Numbered from the stretch's first letter, positions 1 through 8,673 are shown. The stretch is DNA of 64,000 nucleotides from CAXMNX01 sp964194845 (GCA_964194845.1 CAXMNX010000005.1:62001-126000), one strand, 5' to 3'. Numbers and translations: made by a program. The notes: generated by a model not told the origin, from the letters alone.

Positions 1-96
1 CAATGCGCGAAGGCGTCTGCTCATGCCTCAATCGCTTTCTTGTTTTTTTGCAGCTTACCCCAAGCTCGCCCAAGCTCAAATGAAGAAATTTGCTTT

Positions 97-382
97 CTAA
101 ATCACAAAGACGAGGATCAGCGGCAGAATGCCAACGCCCGGAAGTGTGGAAATGACCACCAGACCGGCAACCGCTTCCGCGTCGGCACCGTATTATTCGG
201 CCAAAAGATAGGATGTCACGGCGTATCCAAGTCCGGCGTCGCCATACGCGAAAAGCGCAAGCGGCAAGCCGAACAATGGCCCAAAGTGCGAGAGTGATGG
301 CCCCGTAGGCCGCAATTGTTGCGGGCGATACGGCAGAAAGCGCTGCGGGTTCGATCTCGGCCACTGTCAGGACGACGTTCAC
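97..382 (-). pseudogene. Relic of an AEC-family (auxin efflux carrier type) permease
   Basis: On the minus strand a GTG at 382 opens a short reading that starts NVVLTVAEI and resembles the N-terminus of AEC permeases. A different frame then reads GPLFGLPLALFAYGD, meets an in-frame TAA at 193-195, and continues as VAGLVVISTLPGVGILPL to a stop at 97-99. That last part looks like the final transmembrane segment of AEC transporters, where a VVxSTL-type motif is common. The whole piece is under 100 codons against about 310 for an intact family member, so there is a large internal deletion plus a frameshift and a stop. It is transcribed away from hspQ. The family assignment rests on two short patches and is moderate. 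Confidence 0.42.
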
Positions 383-462
383 AGTCTGTTTCCCCGATTT
401 AATCCCAAATTCATCGACATAGCAGCGGTCGCGGCGTTATACCGTATCGCAGGGGGTTTGTT

Positions 463-789
463 ATGTTCAAGACGCGTGCGAAATACGCTCTGGGTCAAGT
501 TGTGCGCCACCGCAAACATCCGTTTCGCGGCGTCGTCTTTGACGTGGATGCCATGTTCTCCAATTCAGATGAGTGGTACGAGGCTATTCCCGAGGACAGC
601 CGTCCTAAGAAAGAGCAGCCGTTTTACCATCTGCTGGCCGAAAATGACCAAAGCTATTACGTGGCTTATGTGTCCGAGCAGAATCTGGTTGCGGATTATT
701 CGGGTGAACCGATCGATCACCCGGATCTGCCTGAATTCTTTGGTGATTTCGACGATGGACGCTATCCGCTTTACGTGCAGATGAACTAG
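463..789 (+). CDS. hspQ: Heat shock protein HspQ
   Basis: A 108-residue protein with the complete HspQ (YccV/hemimethylated-DNA-binding-like) fold signature: AKYALGQVVRHRKHPFRGVVFDVD at the N-terminus and a central PFYHLLAEND segment followed by YVSEQNL. In enterobacteria HspQ is a heat-induced protein that affects DnaA stability and acts as a specificity-enhancing factor for Lon protease. The ATG at 463 follows a purine-rich AGGGGG at 451-456. The protein is full length. The gene stands alone, between the AEC relic and the convergent GGT gene, so it is probably monocistronic. A competing ORF from 458 in another frame is only a shadow. Confidence 0.93.
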   Translation: MFKTRAKYALGQVVRHRKHPFRGVVFDVDAMFSNSDEWYEAIPEDSRPKKEQPFYHLLAENDQSYYVAYVSEQNLVADYSGEPIDHPDLPEFFGDFDDGRYPLYVQMN

Positions 790-827
790 CGGGCGGGCGA
801 ATTTCGCGCCGCCAGAGCCAGGTCAGA

Positions 828-2414
828 TCAATATCCCAACGCGATTCCGTCCTTTCGGGGGTCCGAGCCGCCGATCAGTGTTCCGGCATTGCTGTCGATG
901 CGAATTGCCTGAGCGCCACCGATGGGTCGGCGCGGTGTGATCACATCGTGACCGAGGGCTGACAGGGCTTGGATCGTCTCGGGTAAAACGCCGTTCTCGA
1001 CCTTCAATTTGCCCGAGATTGGATCGGCGAAAACCCGGGGGGCGTCGATGGCTTCCTGCAAGTCCATCCCGAAATCAATGAGATTTGACAACAGATGAGC
1101 GTGGCCGGTGGCCTGGTATTGTCCGCCCATCACGCCAAATGTCATGTCTATACGGCCATTGTCGCGCGTCATCGCCGGGATGATCGTGTGCATCGGGCGC
1201 TTGCCAGGGCCGGCCTCGTTGGGATGGCCCGGGATCAGATTGAAACCCGAACCGCGGTTGTGAAAAAGCACGCCGTATTTCGGGCTTGCGATGCCTGCGC
1301 CGAAAGCGGCAAAAATCGAATAGATCAGGCTGACGGCCATGCCATCCCTATCGACCGTCGTAATCAGAATTGTGTCCTTGTGAACGGCTTCGGTCAGTGG
1401 TGCGGATGCGCGAATGGCGCGGTTGGGATCAATCAATCCGGCGAGCGCGCGCGCGGTGTCACCCGACAGCATATGATCGAGACGACGAACATGATCGGGA
1501 TCGGCAAGGAACCGGTTTCGCGCATCATAGGCAAGTTTGGTCGCTTCGGCTTCCAGGTGAAATCGCTCGGAACCGCCCGGGTCCATCGCGGCCAGATCGA
1601 AATTCTCAAGGATCCGCGCAAGCAGAATTGCGGTGGCACCCTGCCCGTTCGGGGGGTGTTCCAGGAATTCCACTCCGCGATAGTTGCCGCTTATGGGCGT
1701 GCTCCAGGTGGCCTCGGTCGCTGCAAGATCATCCGCCGTGTGCGGGGCGCCAATTTCGGCAAGTGCGGCCAGCATGTCGTCGGCAATCTCGCCTTCATAG
1801 AACGCCGACCGACCATCGCGAGCGATCAGACGCAACGCATCGGCCTGTGCCGGACTGGCATATTTCTCGCCCTCGGCGTATGCCCGCCCCGCGCTTAGAT
1901 AGTGGGTCCGCGCGTGGCCTTTGAGGTGGGCATCGACCGGCGCGATATCAAAGGCAACGCGCGGTGCGATCGGCACGCCCGCGTCAAAATATCTGATCGC
2001 AGGTGCCAGGCATCGGTCAAGCCCGGCGCGTCCATATCGCTCGGACAGTCGGCAAAAGGCGTCGACAGCGCCGGGGACGGTGATAGATGCGGGATGTCCC
2101 GGAGCGATAGTGGTCAGCCCGTCGTCCCGCAATGCCTCGGCGGAAATACCAGCGGGCGCGCGGCCAGAGCCGTTTATTGCGATGACTTCCTCCGCCCCTG
2201 CGGGTTTGATGAGCGCGAAGCAGTCGCCGCCGATCCCGGTCATTTGCGGCTCGCAGGCGCCAAGCAGAACCGCGCCCGCGATGGCGGCGTCAACGGCGTT
2301 TCCGCCTTCACGAAGCACGGTCAGCGCCTCGGATGCCGCAAGCGGGTGCGATGTCGCCACCATCGCGTTGCTTGCGAATACGGGTGAACGGCCGGGTTGT
2401 TGGAAATTTCGCAT
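828..2414 (-). CDS. Gamma-glutamyltransferase family protein (cytoplasmic-type)
   Basis: A 528-residue Ntn-hydrolase of the gamma-glutamyltranspeptidase family. The N-terminal half carries ATSHPLAASEALTVLREGGNAVDAA and TGIGGDCF, typical of the large subunit. The self-cleavage and nucleophile site is the Thr of HKDTILITTVD, about residue 348, after which the small subunit follows with FHNRGSGFNL and a C-terminal GGSDPRKDG. There is no signal peptide, so it is likely cytoplasmic, unlike the second homologue at 18443. Such proteins may act on glutathione, other gamma-glutamyl amides or acylated substrates (some are cephalosporin acylases), and substrate cannot be told from sequence. Its 3' end converges on hspQ. 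Confidence 0.92.
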   Translation of the reverse strand: MRNFQQPGRSPVFASNAMVATSHPLAASEALTVLREGGNAVDAAIAGAVLLGACEPQMTGIGGDCFALIKPAGAEEVIAINGSGRAPAGISAEALRDDGLTTIAPGHPASITVPGAVDAFCRLSERYGRAGLDRCLAPAIRYFDAGVPIAPRVAFDIAPVDAHLKGHARTHYLSAGRAYAEGEKYASPAQADALRLIARDGRSAFYEGEIADDMLAALAEIGAPHTADDLAATEATWSTPISGNYRGVEFLEHPPNGQGATAILLARILENFDLAAMDPGGSERFHLEAEATKLAYDARNRFLADPDHVRRLDHMLSGDTARALAGLIDPNRAIRASAPLTEAVHKDTILITTVDRDGMAVSLIYSIFAAFGAGIASPKYGVLFHNRGSGFNLIPGHPNEAGPGKRPMHTIIPAMTRDNGRIDMTFGVMGGQYQATGHAHLLSNLIDFGMDLQEAIDAPRVFADPISGKLKVENGVLPETIQALSALGHDVITPRRPIGGAQAIRIDSNAGTLIGGSDPRKDGIALGY

Positions 2415-2856
2415 GTTGGCCCGATATCAGGTGATCAGGGCCAAATTCTAAGACGATTGCGGCCATTTGCAATCAAAGATGACGAAGGAGGAAACCTCGA
2501 CGCCACGCACTGGGTGGGGGCTGTAAGACAACGCGGCGCCGAGGGAAGCGATAGTCAGCTACGGGGTCGGGAATGCACCCGGCTGACGGCGGCATTGCGG
2601 TGCGATTGTGTCAAGAAAGTGGCGCTGTTTCCGGGTCTTCCGCAGTCGCATTCACAGGCAACGATTGTTGCCACGGCGCGCCCTGGCGGCGTGCGGCTTA
2701 TCGCCGGTCGCGTTGATATTTGTTCAGCCGGAAGCGGGCCGGATCAGGCATATATCCGACGCTTGCCCCCTATCTGTCAAAGAAGGTGGCCATGTGAAAT
2801 CCCCTGCAATCCGCAAGTCGGCCCGAATTATTGCGACCCGCGCGGATCGCGCCGGT
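2415..2856. other. Intergenic region between the GGT gene and the rsbW-like gene
   Basis: About 440 bases with no convincing gene on either strand. ORFs that cross it are shadows that run on into the antisense of neighbouring genes. It should hold the promoter of the minus-strand GGT gene; a TTGACA hexamer is present on the minus strand near 2610 but without a good -10 at the usual distance. No tRNA, repeat or clear terminator was recognised. Confidence 0.5.
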
Positions 2857-3360
2857 TCAGATTTCCCGATTTTCACCTTCGCCAAGTGGCATTCGGAATA
2901 TCAGAAAATTTTCCCCGTTTTCGCGGTCGTAAACCATATCACGCGCCAGTTGTTTGATCAGGAACCATCCATAGCCGCCTTCGGGCGTGCTGTTCTTCGG
3001 CGCGGTTTCGGCAGGGTGTTCGCCATCAGGTGTCCGGCCTTTCGGCATTGGGCAGCCCCGGTCGCGGATCTCGATCAGCAAACCGGCGCGCCCGTGGCGC
3101 AGCACAAGTTTGACGTCGCCGGGATGATCCGGCGGATACGCATGTTCAACGACGTTGTTCAGCGCCTCGGCCAGGACAATTTCGACCGAGCTTGCGTCTT
3201 CGACAGACAGATCAAGCGGTTGCAACGTCGACATTGCTTTCTCAATTGCCAGGCGAACGTTTTCGAATGTGGCGCGAAATGCTGTTCGCGAAAGAACGCC
3301 GCCTGCTGCCGTGGCCGGTGGGGCCGCGCTGACATGGTTCATGGCGGCGTCATGAGGCAT
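2857..3360 (-). CDS. ATP-binding anti-sigma-factor/serine kinase, RsbW/SpoIIAB-like
   Basis: A HATPase_c (GHKL) protein of the RsbW/SpoIIAB kind. The N box is VEIVLAEALNNVVEHAY, the G1 box IRDRGCPMP, and the G2 region GGYGWFLIKQLARDM. In known systems such kinases phosphorylate a STAS antagonist and hold a sigma factor or another partner. It lies directly after the STAS gene and overlaps it: the ATG at 3358-3360 sits just before the STAS stop at 3350-3352. A second ATG at 3340-3342, after that stop, is an alternative start, and a farther in-frame start would reach 3396. No sigma factor gene or PP2C phosphatase lies adjacent, so the target is unknown. Confidence 0.88.
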   Translation of the reverse strand: MPHDAAMNHVSAAPPATAAGGVLSRTAFRATFENVRLAIEKAMSTLQPLDLSVEDASSVEIVLAEALNNVVEHAYPPDHPGDVKLVLRHGRAGLLIEIRDRGCPMPKGRTPDGEHPAETAPKNSTPEGGYGWFLIKQLARDMVYDRENGENFLIFRMPLGEGENREI

Positions 3361-3694
3361 GGGCAATATCCTGGAGCGCGTGATCAACGTCGCCATAGAT
3401 GCGAAACACAGAATCCATCCGCGTCATGCGAAATACCGTGTCCACCGTCGGTGTCAGCCCGGCGAGGTCGAGTATACGTCCGCGCCCCAGCTGCTTCATC
3501 GACCCGACAACCGCGCCAAGGCCGCTGGAATCGAGAAATTCGACCTGCGTCAGATCCAACACAACCCGCTCGGCAGGGTGATCGGTCAATTCGCGCATCA
3601 TGTCCTTGAAGCGGACAGCAACGGCTGCATCAATTCGATTTTCCGCAACAGACACGACCAGCGCGCCGCCTGCCTCGGACGCCGACATCTGCAT
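3350..3694 (-). CDS. STAS-domain anti-anti-sigma factor, RsbV/SpoIIAA-like
   Basis: A 114-residue single STAS domain. The phosphorylation loop is LDSSGLGAVVG, residues about 54-64, where Ser56 or Ser57 would be phosphorylated by the partner kinase. It has a good Shine-Dalgarno AAGGAG a few bases before the ATG. The gene is translationally coupled to the downstream kinase gene. Known RsbV-type proteins release a sigma factor or effector when dephosphorylated. It diverges from the thiolase gene across about 90 bases, which should hold both promoters. Confidence 0.92.
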   Translation of the reverse strand: MQMSASEAGGALVVSVAENRIDAAVAVRFKDMMRELTDHPAERVVLDLTQVEFLDSSGLGAVVGSMKQLGRGRILDLAGLTPTVDTVFRMTRMDSVFRIYGDVDHALQDIAHAS

Positions 3695-3785
3695 ACCAAA
3701 GCTCCTTCAAGTTCTGTTTGAACGGACGCTAGACGGAAGGGGTTACCATTCTGTAAGCAGGGCCGTGATCCAGAGGATTTTAGAC

Positions 3786-4958
3786 ATGCAGGAAGTGGTT
3801 ATTTCGGGCGCGTCCCGCACGGCGATGGGGGGCTTTCAGGGTGTGTTTTCTCCGATGCCTGCCAGTGCGCTGGGTGGTGCCGCAATTCGGGCCGCACTGG
3901 AACAGGCAAGGTTTTCGGTGCCAGAGGAACTTTTGATGGGCTGTGTGCTGCCCGCGGGACAGGGCCAGGCGCCCGCGCGTCAGGCGGGGTTCGCGGCGGG
4001 GCTGGATGACAGCGTTCCTGCCGTGACACTGAACAAGATGTGTGGCTCTGGCCTTGCCACGGTTGCTGCGGCGTTCGATGCGATTGCGTTGGGCCGTATC
4101 CGAAATGCCGTGGCCGGCGGGATGGAAAGCATGACCAACGCGCCTTATCTGTTGCCGAAGATGCGCGGTGGTGCGCGGCTCGGGCATGGCGAGGTTGTCG
4201 ATCACATGTTTCTCGACGGGCTTGAAGACGCGTATGACAAAGGCCGTCTGATGGGCACATTTGCCGAAGATTGCGCGGAAAAGTATCAGTTCACCCGCGA
4301 GGCTCAGGACGCCTATGCCATCGCATCGCTGGAACGCGCGCTCAGCGCCCAAAGCAGCGGCGCTTTCGAGGGCGAGATTACCGGCGTGACCGTTACAACG
4401 CGAAAAGCCACCATCGAGGTCGATGCTGACGAACAGCCAAAATCGGCCCGACCCGACAAAATCCCGCAACTTAAGCCCGCGTTCAAGAAAGACGGCACGG
4501 TGACAGCGGCAAATGCGTCGTCGATATCTGACGGAGCCGCCGCACTTGTTCTGGCAGCTCGTGAACACGCCATCGAAGCGGGCTTGCCAGTGCGCGCAAT
4601 TGTTCGTGGCCACGCCGTTCACGCCCAGGCGCCAGGGTGGTTCACAACGGCACCGGTTCCCGCCGCGCAGAAACTGCTTGAACGCATCGGCTGGTCGGTT
4701 GCGGACGTCGATCTTTGGGAAGTCAACGAGGCATTCGCAGTTGTACCCATGGCCTTCATGGCCGAGCTTGGTCTTGATCACGCCCGCGTCAATGTGAACG
4801 GCGGTGCCTGCGCGCTTGGCCACCCGATTGGTGCCTCGGGCGCGCGGATTATCGTGACTTTGCTGTACGCACTTGAAAAACGTGGTCTGAAACGCGGCGT
4901 TGCTGCGATTTGTATCGGCGGTGGCGAAGGCATGGCGATCGCGATCGAGCGGCCATGA
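3786..4958 (+). CDS. Thiolase family protein (acetyl-CoA C-acetyltransferase)
   Basis: A 390-residue thiolase. Acyl-enzyme nucleophile Cys86 lies in NKMCGSGL, the catalytic His in GHPIGASG (about 346), and the second Cys in CIGGGEG (about 376). The WEVNEAFA motif is also present. It condenses two acetyl-CoA or cleaves acetoacetyl-CoA, so it could serve acetoacetyl-CoA supply for polyhydroxybutyrate or the ethylmalonyl-CoA pathway, or degradation. The ATG at 3786 matches the family N-terminus (MQEVVISGASRT); a longer in-frame ORF from 3600 runs over the antisense STAS gene and is rejected. The stop overlaps the start of the next gene as ATGA. Confidence 0.95.
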   Translation: MQEVVISGASRTAMGGFQGVFSPMPASALGGAAIRAALEQARFSVPEELLMGCVLPAGQGQAPARQAGFAAGLDDSVPAVTLNKMCGSGLATVAAAFDAIALGRIRNAVAGGMESMTNAPYLLPKMRGGARLGHGEVVDHMFLDGLEDAYDKGRLMGTFAEDCAEKYQFTREAQDAYAIASLERALSAQSSGAFEGEITGVTVTTRKATIEVDADEQPKSARPDKIPQLKPAFKKDGTVTAANASSISDGAAALVLAAREHAIEAGLPVRAIVRGHAVHAQAPGWFTTAPVPAAQKLLERIGWSVADVDLWEVNEAFAVVPMAFMAELGLDHARVNVNGGACALGHPIGASGARIIVTLLYALEKRGLKRGVAAICIGGGEGMAIAIERP

Positions 4959-5413
4959 GCCATGACGAGCTGGCTAAACGGATCGCAGCGCTGAGCGAGG
5001 GCGAAGACGATGTGATCGCTTTGATGGCGACCGTTGCCTGCGAAATACACCACGCGGACGACCGCTTTGACTGGACCGGGTTCTATCGCGTGGTGGCACC
5101 GGAACTGCTGAAAATCGGGCCTTACCAAGGCGGGCACGGATGCCTGGTCATCCCGTTTTCGCGTGGTGTATGCGGCGCGGTGGCGCGCACGGGCAAGGCA
5201 CAGATTGTCGATGACGTTAACGCCTTTCCCGGCCACATCGCCTGTTCGTCATCCACGCGATCCGAACTGGTGCTGCCGGTTCGCGACGTAAAGGGTGACC
5301 TGATTGCGGTGTTTGATATCGACAGCAACCAAAAATCGGCGTTCACCAACGACGATGCAAGCGCCATTGGTGCAATTCTTGCAGGCGTGTTTGAAAAGAA
5401 AAAGGACGCTTGA
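4955..5413 (+). CDS. GAF-domain free methionine-(R)-sulfoxide reductase
   Basis: A 152-residue GAF domain protein of the YeaP/fRMsr family, which reduces free L-methionine-(R)-sulfoxide. The family's three conserved cysteines are all there: Cys63 (GHGC), Cys73 (GVCG) and Cys97 (GHIAC). The WTGFY motif near residue 40 and FPGHIAC loop fit this family rather than signalling GAF domains. Translation is coupled to the thiolase through an ATGA overlap at 4955-4958. The GFA gene follows after two bases, so these form one operon, probably concerned with redox or detoxification housekeeping. Confidence 0.92.
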   Translation: MSHDELAKRIAALSEGEDDVIALMATVACEIHHADDRFDWTGFYRVVAPELLKIGPYQGGHGCLVIPFSRGVCGAVARTGKAQIVDDVNAFPGHIACSSSTRSELVLPVRDVKGDLIAVFDIDSNQKSAFTNDDASAIGAILAGVFEKKKDA

Positions 5414-5415
5414 AT

Positions 5416-5781
5416 ATGAAAGGTCAGTGCCTATGCGGCGGCGTGAAATTTAGAGTGTCAGGCGAGGTGCGGTTCGTCTCCGCGTGTCATTGCCGACAAT
5501 GCCGCCGCCAGTCGGGTCACGTCTGGTCGTCGGCGCAAACGCCGGTCGATGGAATTGATATCGACGGCGACGTGCGCTGGTTCGAGGCGTCTAATACCGC
5601 AAAACGCGGCTTCTGCCCGACTTGCGGGTCGTTTCTGTTCTGGAAGGCGCACGACGAGGACATGATCTCGTTTGCGCTGGGTTCGCTGGACGGGCCAACA
5701 GGGCTTTCGCTGGAAAAGCACATCTTCACGGCGGACAAGGGCGATTACTACACGATCTCCGATGGCGTGCCGCAGCGGTGA
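5416..5781 (+). CDS. GFA-family (glutathione-dependent formaldehyde-activating fold) protein
   Basis: A 121-residue zinc-binding GFA domain. Metal ligands are the CLCGGV pair at residues 5-7, the CHCRQC cluster near 24-29 and CPTCG near 69-72. The founding member speeds the spontaneous S-hydroxymethylglutathione reaction, but most family members have no tested activity. It is two bases after the fRMsr stop and overlaps the following rluA start (GTGA), so it is within a four-gene operon. Full length for the family. Confidence 0.9.
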   Translation: MKGQCLCGGVKFRVSGEVRFVSACHCRQCRRQSGHVWSSAQTPVDGIDIDGDVRWFEASNTAKRGFCPTCGSFLFWKAHDEDMISFALGSLDGPTGLSLEKHIFTADKGDYYTISDGVPQR

Positions 5782-6425
5782 GCGACGCCTACGCGCCACC
5801 TGACCTGCCGCTGGCAATTCTCCATGCCGATCACGAGGTTCTTGTCGTGGACAAGCCGCATGGGCTATTGTCGGTGCCCGGCAAGGGCGCGCATCTGGCG
5901 GATTGCCTGATCGCACGGGTTCAGGCGGTTTACCCGGAAGCTTTGCTTGTGCATCGGCTGGACCGGGACACGTCGGGGGTGATGGTATTCGCGCTTAGCG
6001 CTCATGCGCAACGGCATCTGGGCTTGCAGTTTGAAAAGCGGCAGATGCGCAAGACATATGTGGCGCGGATCTGGGGCAAGCTGGCCGAGAAAACCGGCAC
6101 TGTTGATTTGCCGCTGATTGTCGACTGGCCAAACCGGCCAAGGCAGATGGTTGATTTTGAGAACGGTAAGGCGGCGGTCACCGACTGGCGCGTCGTCCGG
6201 GCGTCGGACACCGAAAGCCGTGTGCGGCTTTACCCCAAAACCGGTCGCTCGCATCAGCTTCGCGTTCATATGAAGGCTATCGGACACCCAATTTTGGGCG
6301 ACCCGTTTTATGCCGATGGCGCTGCGCGGGACTATGAGCGCCTGATGCTGCATGCCGAAAACCTGCGCTTCCGGCACCCCGATGGTGGCGCTGGTGTGAG
6401 TTATTCGGCCAAAACTCCGTTTTAG
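5778..6425 (+). CDS. rluA: RluA-family pseudouridine synthase
   Basis: A 215-residue single-domain pseudouridine synthase without an S4 domain. The catalytic motif HRLDRDTSG lies at residues 59-67 with the essential Asp at 62. The C-terminal motif GRSHQLRVHMKAIGHPILGD is typical. Length and architecture match RluA (23S rRNA U746 and tRNA U32 in E. coli), although other single-domain paralogues exist. I place the start at the GTG at 5778, which overlaps the GFA stop as GTGA; an upstream in-frame extension would lie inside the GFA gene. Confidence 0.9.
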   Translation: MSDAYAPPDLPLAILHADHEVLVVDKPHGLLSVPGKGAHLADCLIARVQAVYPEALLVHRLDRDTSGVMVFALSAHAQRHLGLQFEKRQMRKTYVARIWGKLAEKTGTVDLPLIVDWPNRPRQMVDFENGKAAVTDWRVVRASDTESRVRLYPKTGRSHQLRVHMKAIGHPILGDPFYADGAARDYERLMLHAENLRFRHPDGGAGVSYSAKTPF

Positions 6426-6535
6426 CGCAAATTGAGAACGGCGCGTTTCCGCTGGTTCCACAATGTTGTAGCGGACATTGTTTTGGCCAGAACCGCCCTT
6501 ATGTTAATCTGATTAAGATTGAAAGGGAGGCGTAA

Positions 6536-7687
6536 ATGGTAACCCGACGCGCATTCAATACCGCACTTGGTGCTGGTATTGCGGCGACTGCAATACCACA
6601 GGCCGCGGCGGCAAAAACCTATCGCGGGCCCAACGTCATCCTGATCCGTTTCGGTGGCGGTGTCCGCCGGCACGAGACCATCGACGAAGCTGGCACCTAC
6701 GCACCCTACATGCGGAAAGTTCTCGCCGAACGCGGCGTGCTGATCCCCGACCTCAGAATCGACCGGCTGGAGGGCGGAAATACCAGCCACGCAGAAGGCA
6801 CGCTGAACCTGCTGACAGGTCGGTATCAGGCTTACCGCGACGCGGGCTCGAAGTTTTTCGAGGACCGGCTGGAACCGACCGAGCCGACGCTTTTCGAATA
6901 CCTTCGCCGCACCTATGACATCCCGTCGCATCAGGCGCTGTTGATCAACGGCGAAGACCGCCCGCAGGAGGAATTCTTCACCTACGGCATCCACGGGCAT
7001 TATGGCATTGATTTCCGCTCCGAAATGCTGAGCCTGCACCGTTTCAAGCTTTATAAATTCGCCCGGATTCTGGAAGAAGGCGGTCTGAGCGATCAGGAAC
7101 GACTGGCGGCAGAGAAGGCCTATTCCCAACTGATTTCAGCCGACGCCCGCGATATTGCGCCCGACCAATCGCCGGAAATTCAGTCGATGTGGGCGAAGTG
7201 GCGCGATCACTACGGCGACGATGGTTTCAAGAACCCGCGTGGCGACCGGTTGCTGACCGAACTGGCGCTTTGGTCGCTTCGCGATCTTCAGCCGCGCCTG
7301 ATGATGATCAACTATCAGGATCCGGACTATGTGCACTGGGGCAACGCCTCGCATTACACCCGTGCCATTGCGATCATCGACGATGGTATCCGCCGTGTCG
7401 TCGAGGCGGTTGATCACGATGACCGCTATCGGAACAACACGATCATCGTCATCACACCCGATTGCGGGCGCGACGCGAACCCGCTGATGTCGGTGCCGTT
7501 TCAACACCATTTCGGCAGTCGGGCCGCACACGAGGTCTGGGCGCTGGTGGTTGGGCCTGGGGTTGCGAAAGGTCGGACGTACGACCGTGTGATTGATCAA
7601 ACTTCCATCGCGGCAACACTTGCCGAAGCAATGGGCGTTCGGGCCGAACGGGCGGAAGGTGACGTGCTTTCAGGGCTGTTTTCATGA
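6536..7687 (+). CDS. Exported alkaline-phosphatase-superfamily (sulfatase-like) protein, divergent
   Basis: A 383-residue protein with a Tat-type leader (TRRAFNTALGAGIAATAIPQAAAA) and an alkaline-phosphatase/sulfatase core starting NVILIRFGGGVRR. In normal sulfatases this strand carries the metal-binding DD and then the formylglycine Cys/Ser motif. Here the acidic pair is absent and NTSHAEGTLNLLTGR stands where the nucleophile region is expected. The distal VITPDCGRDANP and a late HHFG (FQHHFGSRAAHE) look like metal-ligand remnants. It may be a periplasmic phospho- or sulfo-esterase or a non-catalytic relative. The ATG follows a good AGGGAGG. It overlaps the next gene by ATGA, implying coupled work with that membrane protein. 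Confidence 0.8.
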   Translation: MVTRRAFNTALGAGIAATAIPQAAAAKTYRGPNVILIRFGGGVRRHETIDEAGTYAPYMRKVLAERGVLIPDLRIDRLEGGNTSHAEGTLNLLTGRYQAYRDAGSKFFEDRLEPTEPTLFEYLRRTYDIPSHQALLINGEDRPQEEFFTYGIHGHYGIDFRSEMLSLHRFKLYKFARILEEGGLSDQERLAAEKAYSQLISADARDIAPDQSPEIQSMWAKWRDHYGDDGFKNPRGDRLLTELALWSLRDLQPRLMMINYQDPDYVHWGNASHYTRAIAIIDDGIRRVVEAVDHDDRYRNNTIIVITPDCGRDANPLMSVPFQHHFGSRAAHEVWALVVGPGVAKGRTYDRVIDQTSIAATLAEAMGVRAERAEGDVLSGLFS

Positions 7688-8670
7688 GCGTTGCCGCCGA
7701 TATTCCCCGCGAAAGCGGCGCAATTGTTCGCCTTCTGGGCGCTCTCAAGACCCTGATCATTGGCACGCTGCTTTGCATGACACCAGTGACGGCCATCCTT
7801 GTTCTTGGCTGGTTGATGCGGCGGATGCGATTTGTGGCACATCGGCGCTCGGGGCTTGATGCTGCCCGGCCCGGCTGGATCCTCGGGTCGCGGGGCAACG
7901 GCTGGCTGGTGCGGCTTCTGGGCGGATTTGCCGCGAATATCCGGGTCGGACTTGGTGCGGCGTTCAGCCTCCTGCTTGCCACACTGCCATTCACCGCGAT
8001 CTGGAGCCTTTCCTGGTGGGCCGGTTGGGAAAACTCGTTCGGAAAAGGCTATGAACAGGCCTTTGTCGGCCCAAGCCTTGGCCTTTTCGGTGTCGCGGTT
8101 TTCTGTCTGATCATGATCTGGCTGCCAATGGCGCTGGCGCATCAGGCAGTCGAAAACAGGGCATTGGCTTTATTCGAGTGGCGGATGGTGCGCAGCGCGG
8201 TTCGGCATTCGGGCTGGGGCTATGTCATGCTCGCCGCCGCCACGGTATTCTTGGCACTTCCGGTCTTTGCGGGCCGGGGGCTTGTGGTTTTTGCAAGCGG
8301 GATCATTCCCGGTTTTGACACCTTCACGCCCGAACAGGCAGAGCAGTTGGCGGGTTCCGTAATGCTGGTGAAATCAGGCTACCTGTTCGTCGCGCTGGTG
8401 ATCCTGCGAAGCTGGGCCGCGCGGCTTTATTCAAATGCCGTGGCCCGTGCGCTTGAGGGACCAGGTGCAGCCCTTTGGGCAGGGTCGGCGCTGGAAGATG
8501 GGCACCCGGGCGGGCGGCGCGGGTGGACCCTAACGCATTGGATGCGTTCAGTTATCCTCGTGGTTATCTGGTTCGCGCTGGCGTTTCAGATATTCCTCGG
8601 CCAGTTCCTGCATTACGACTGGTATGTCTGGCTGACGCACCCGTTCGTGTTCCTGCCCTGGGCAATCTAG
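7684..8670 (+). CDS. Multi-pass membrane protein of unknown function
   Basis: A 328-residue protein with about six hydrophobic segments, for example TLLCMTPVTAILVLGWLM, ANIRVGLGAAFSLLLATLPF, GLFGVAVFCLIMIWLPMAL, the VMLAAATVFLALPVFAG stretch, the SGYLFVALVIL stretch and a C-terminal SVILVVIWFALAFQIFL. No catalytic motif is recognised. It resembles DUF4013-like predicted membrane proteins only in general layout. Start codon overlap (ATGA) with the Tat-exported phosphatase-like protein upstream suggests the two act together at the inner membrane. The convergent dioxygenase gene begins three bases after the stop. Confidence 0.8.
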   Translation: MSVAADIPRESGAIVRLLGALKTLIIGTLLCMTPVTAILVLGWLMRRMRFVAHRRSGLDAARPGWILGSRGNGWLVRLLGGFAANIRVGLGAAFSLLLATLPFTAIWSLSWWAGWENSFGKGYEQAFVGPSLGLFGVAVFCLIMIWLPMALAHQAVENRALALFEWRMVRSAVRHSGWGYVMLAAATVFLALPVFAGRGLVVFASGIIPGFDTFTPEQAEQLAGSVMLVKSGYLFVALVILRSWAARLYSNAVARALEGPGAALWAGSALEDGHPGGRRGWTLTHWMRSVILVVIWFALAFQIFLGQFLHYDWYVWLTHPFVFLPWAI

Positions 8671-8673
8671 GCC

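Noticed and set aside
458..784. Second plus-strand ORF in the hspQ region
   Set aside because: Overlaps hspQ almost entirely in another frame, and HspQ motifs are only in the 463 frame.
3780..4823. Minus-strand ORF of 347 codons opposite the thiolase
   Set aside because: Antisense of the thiolase, with no family motif.
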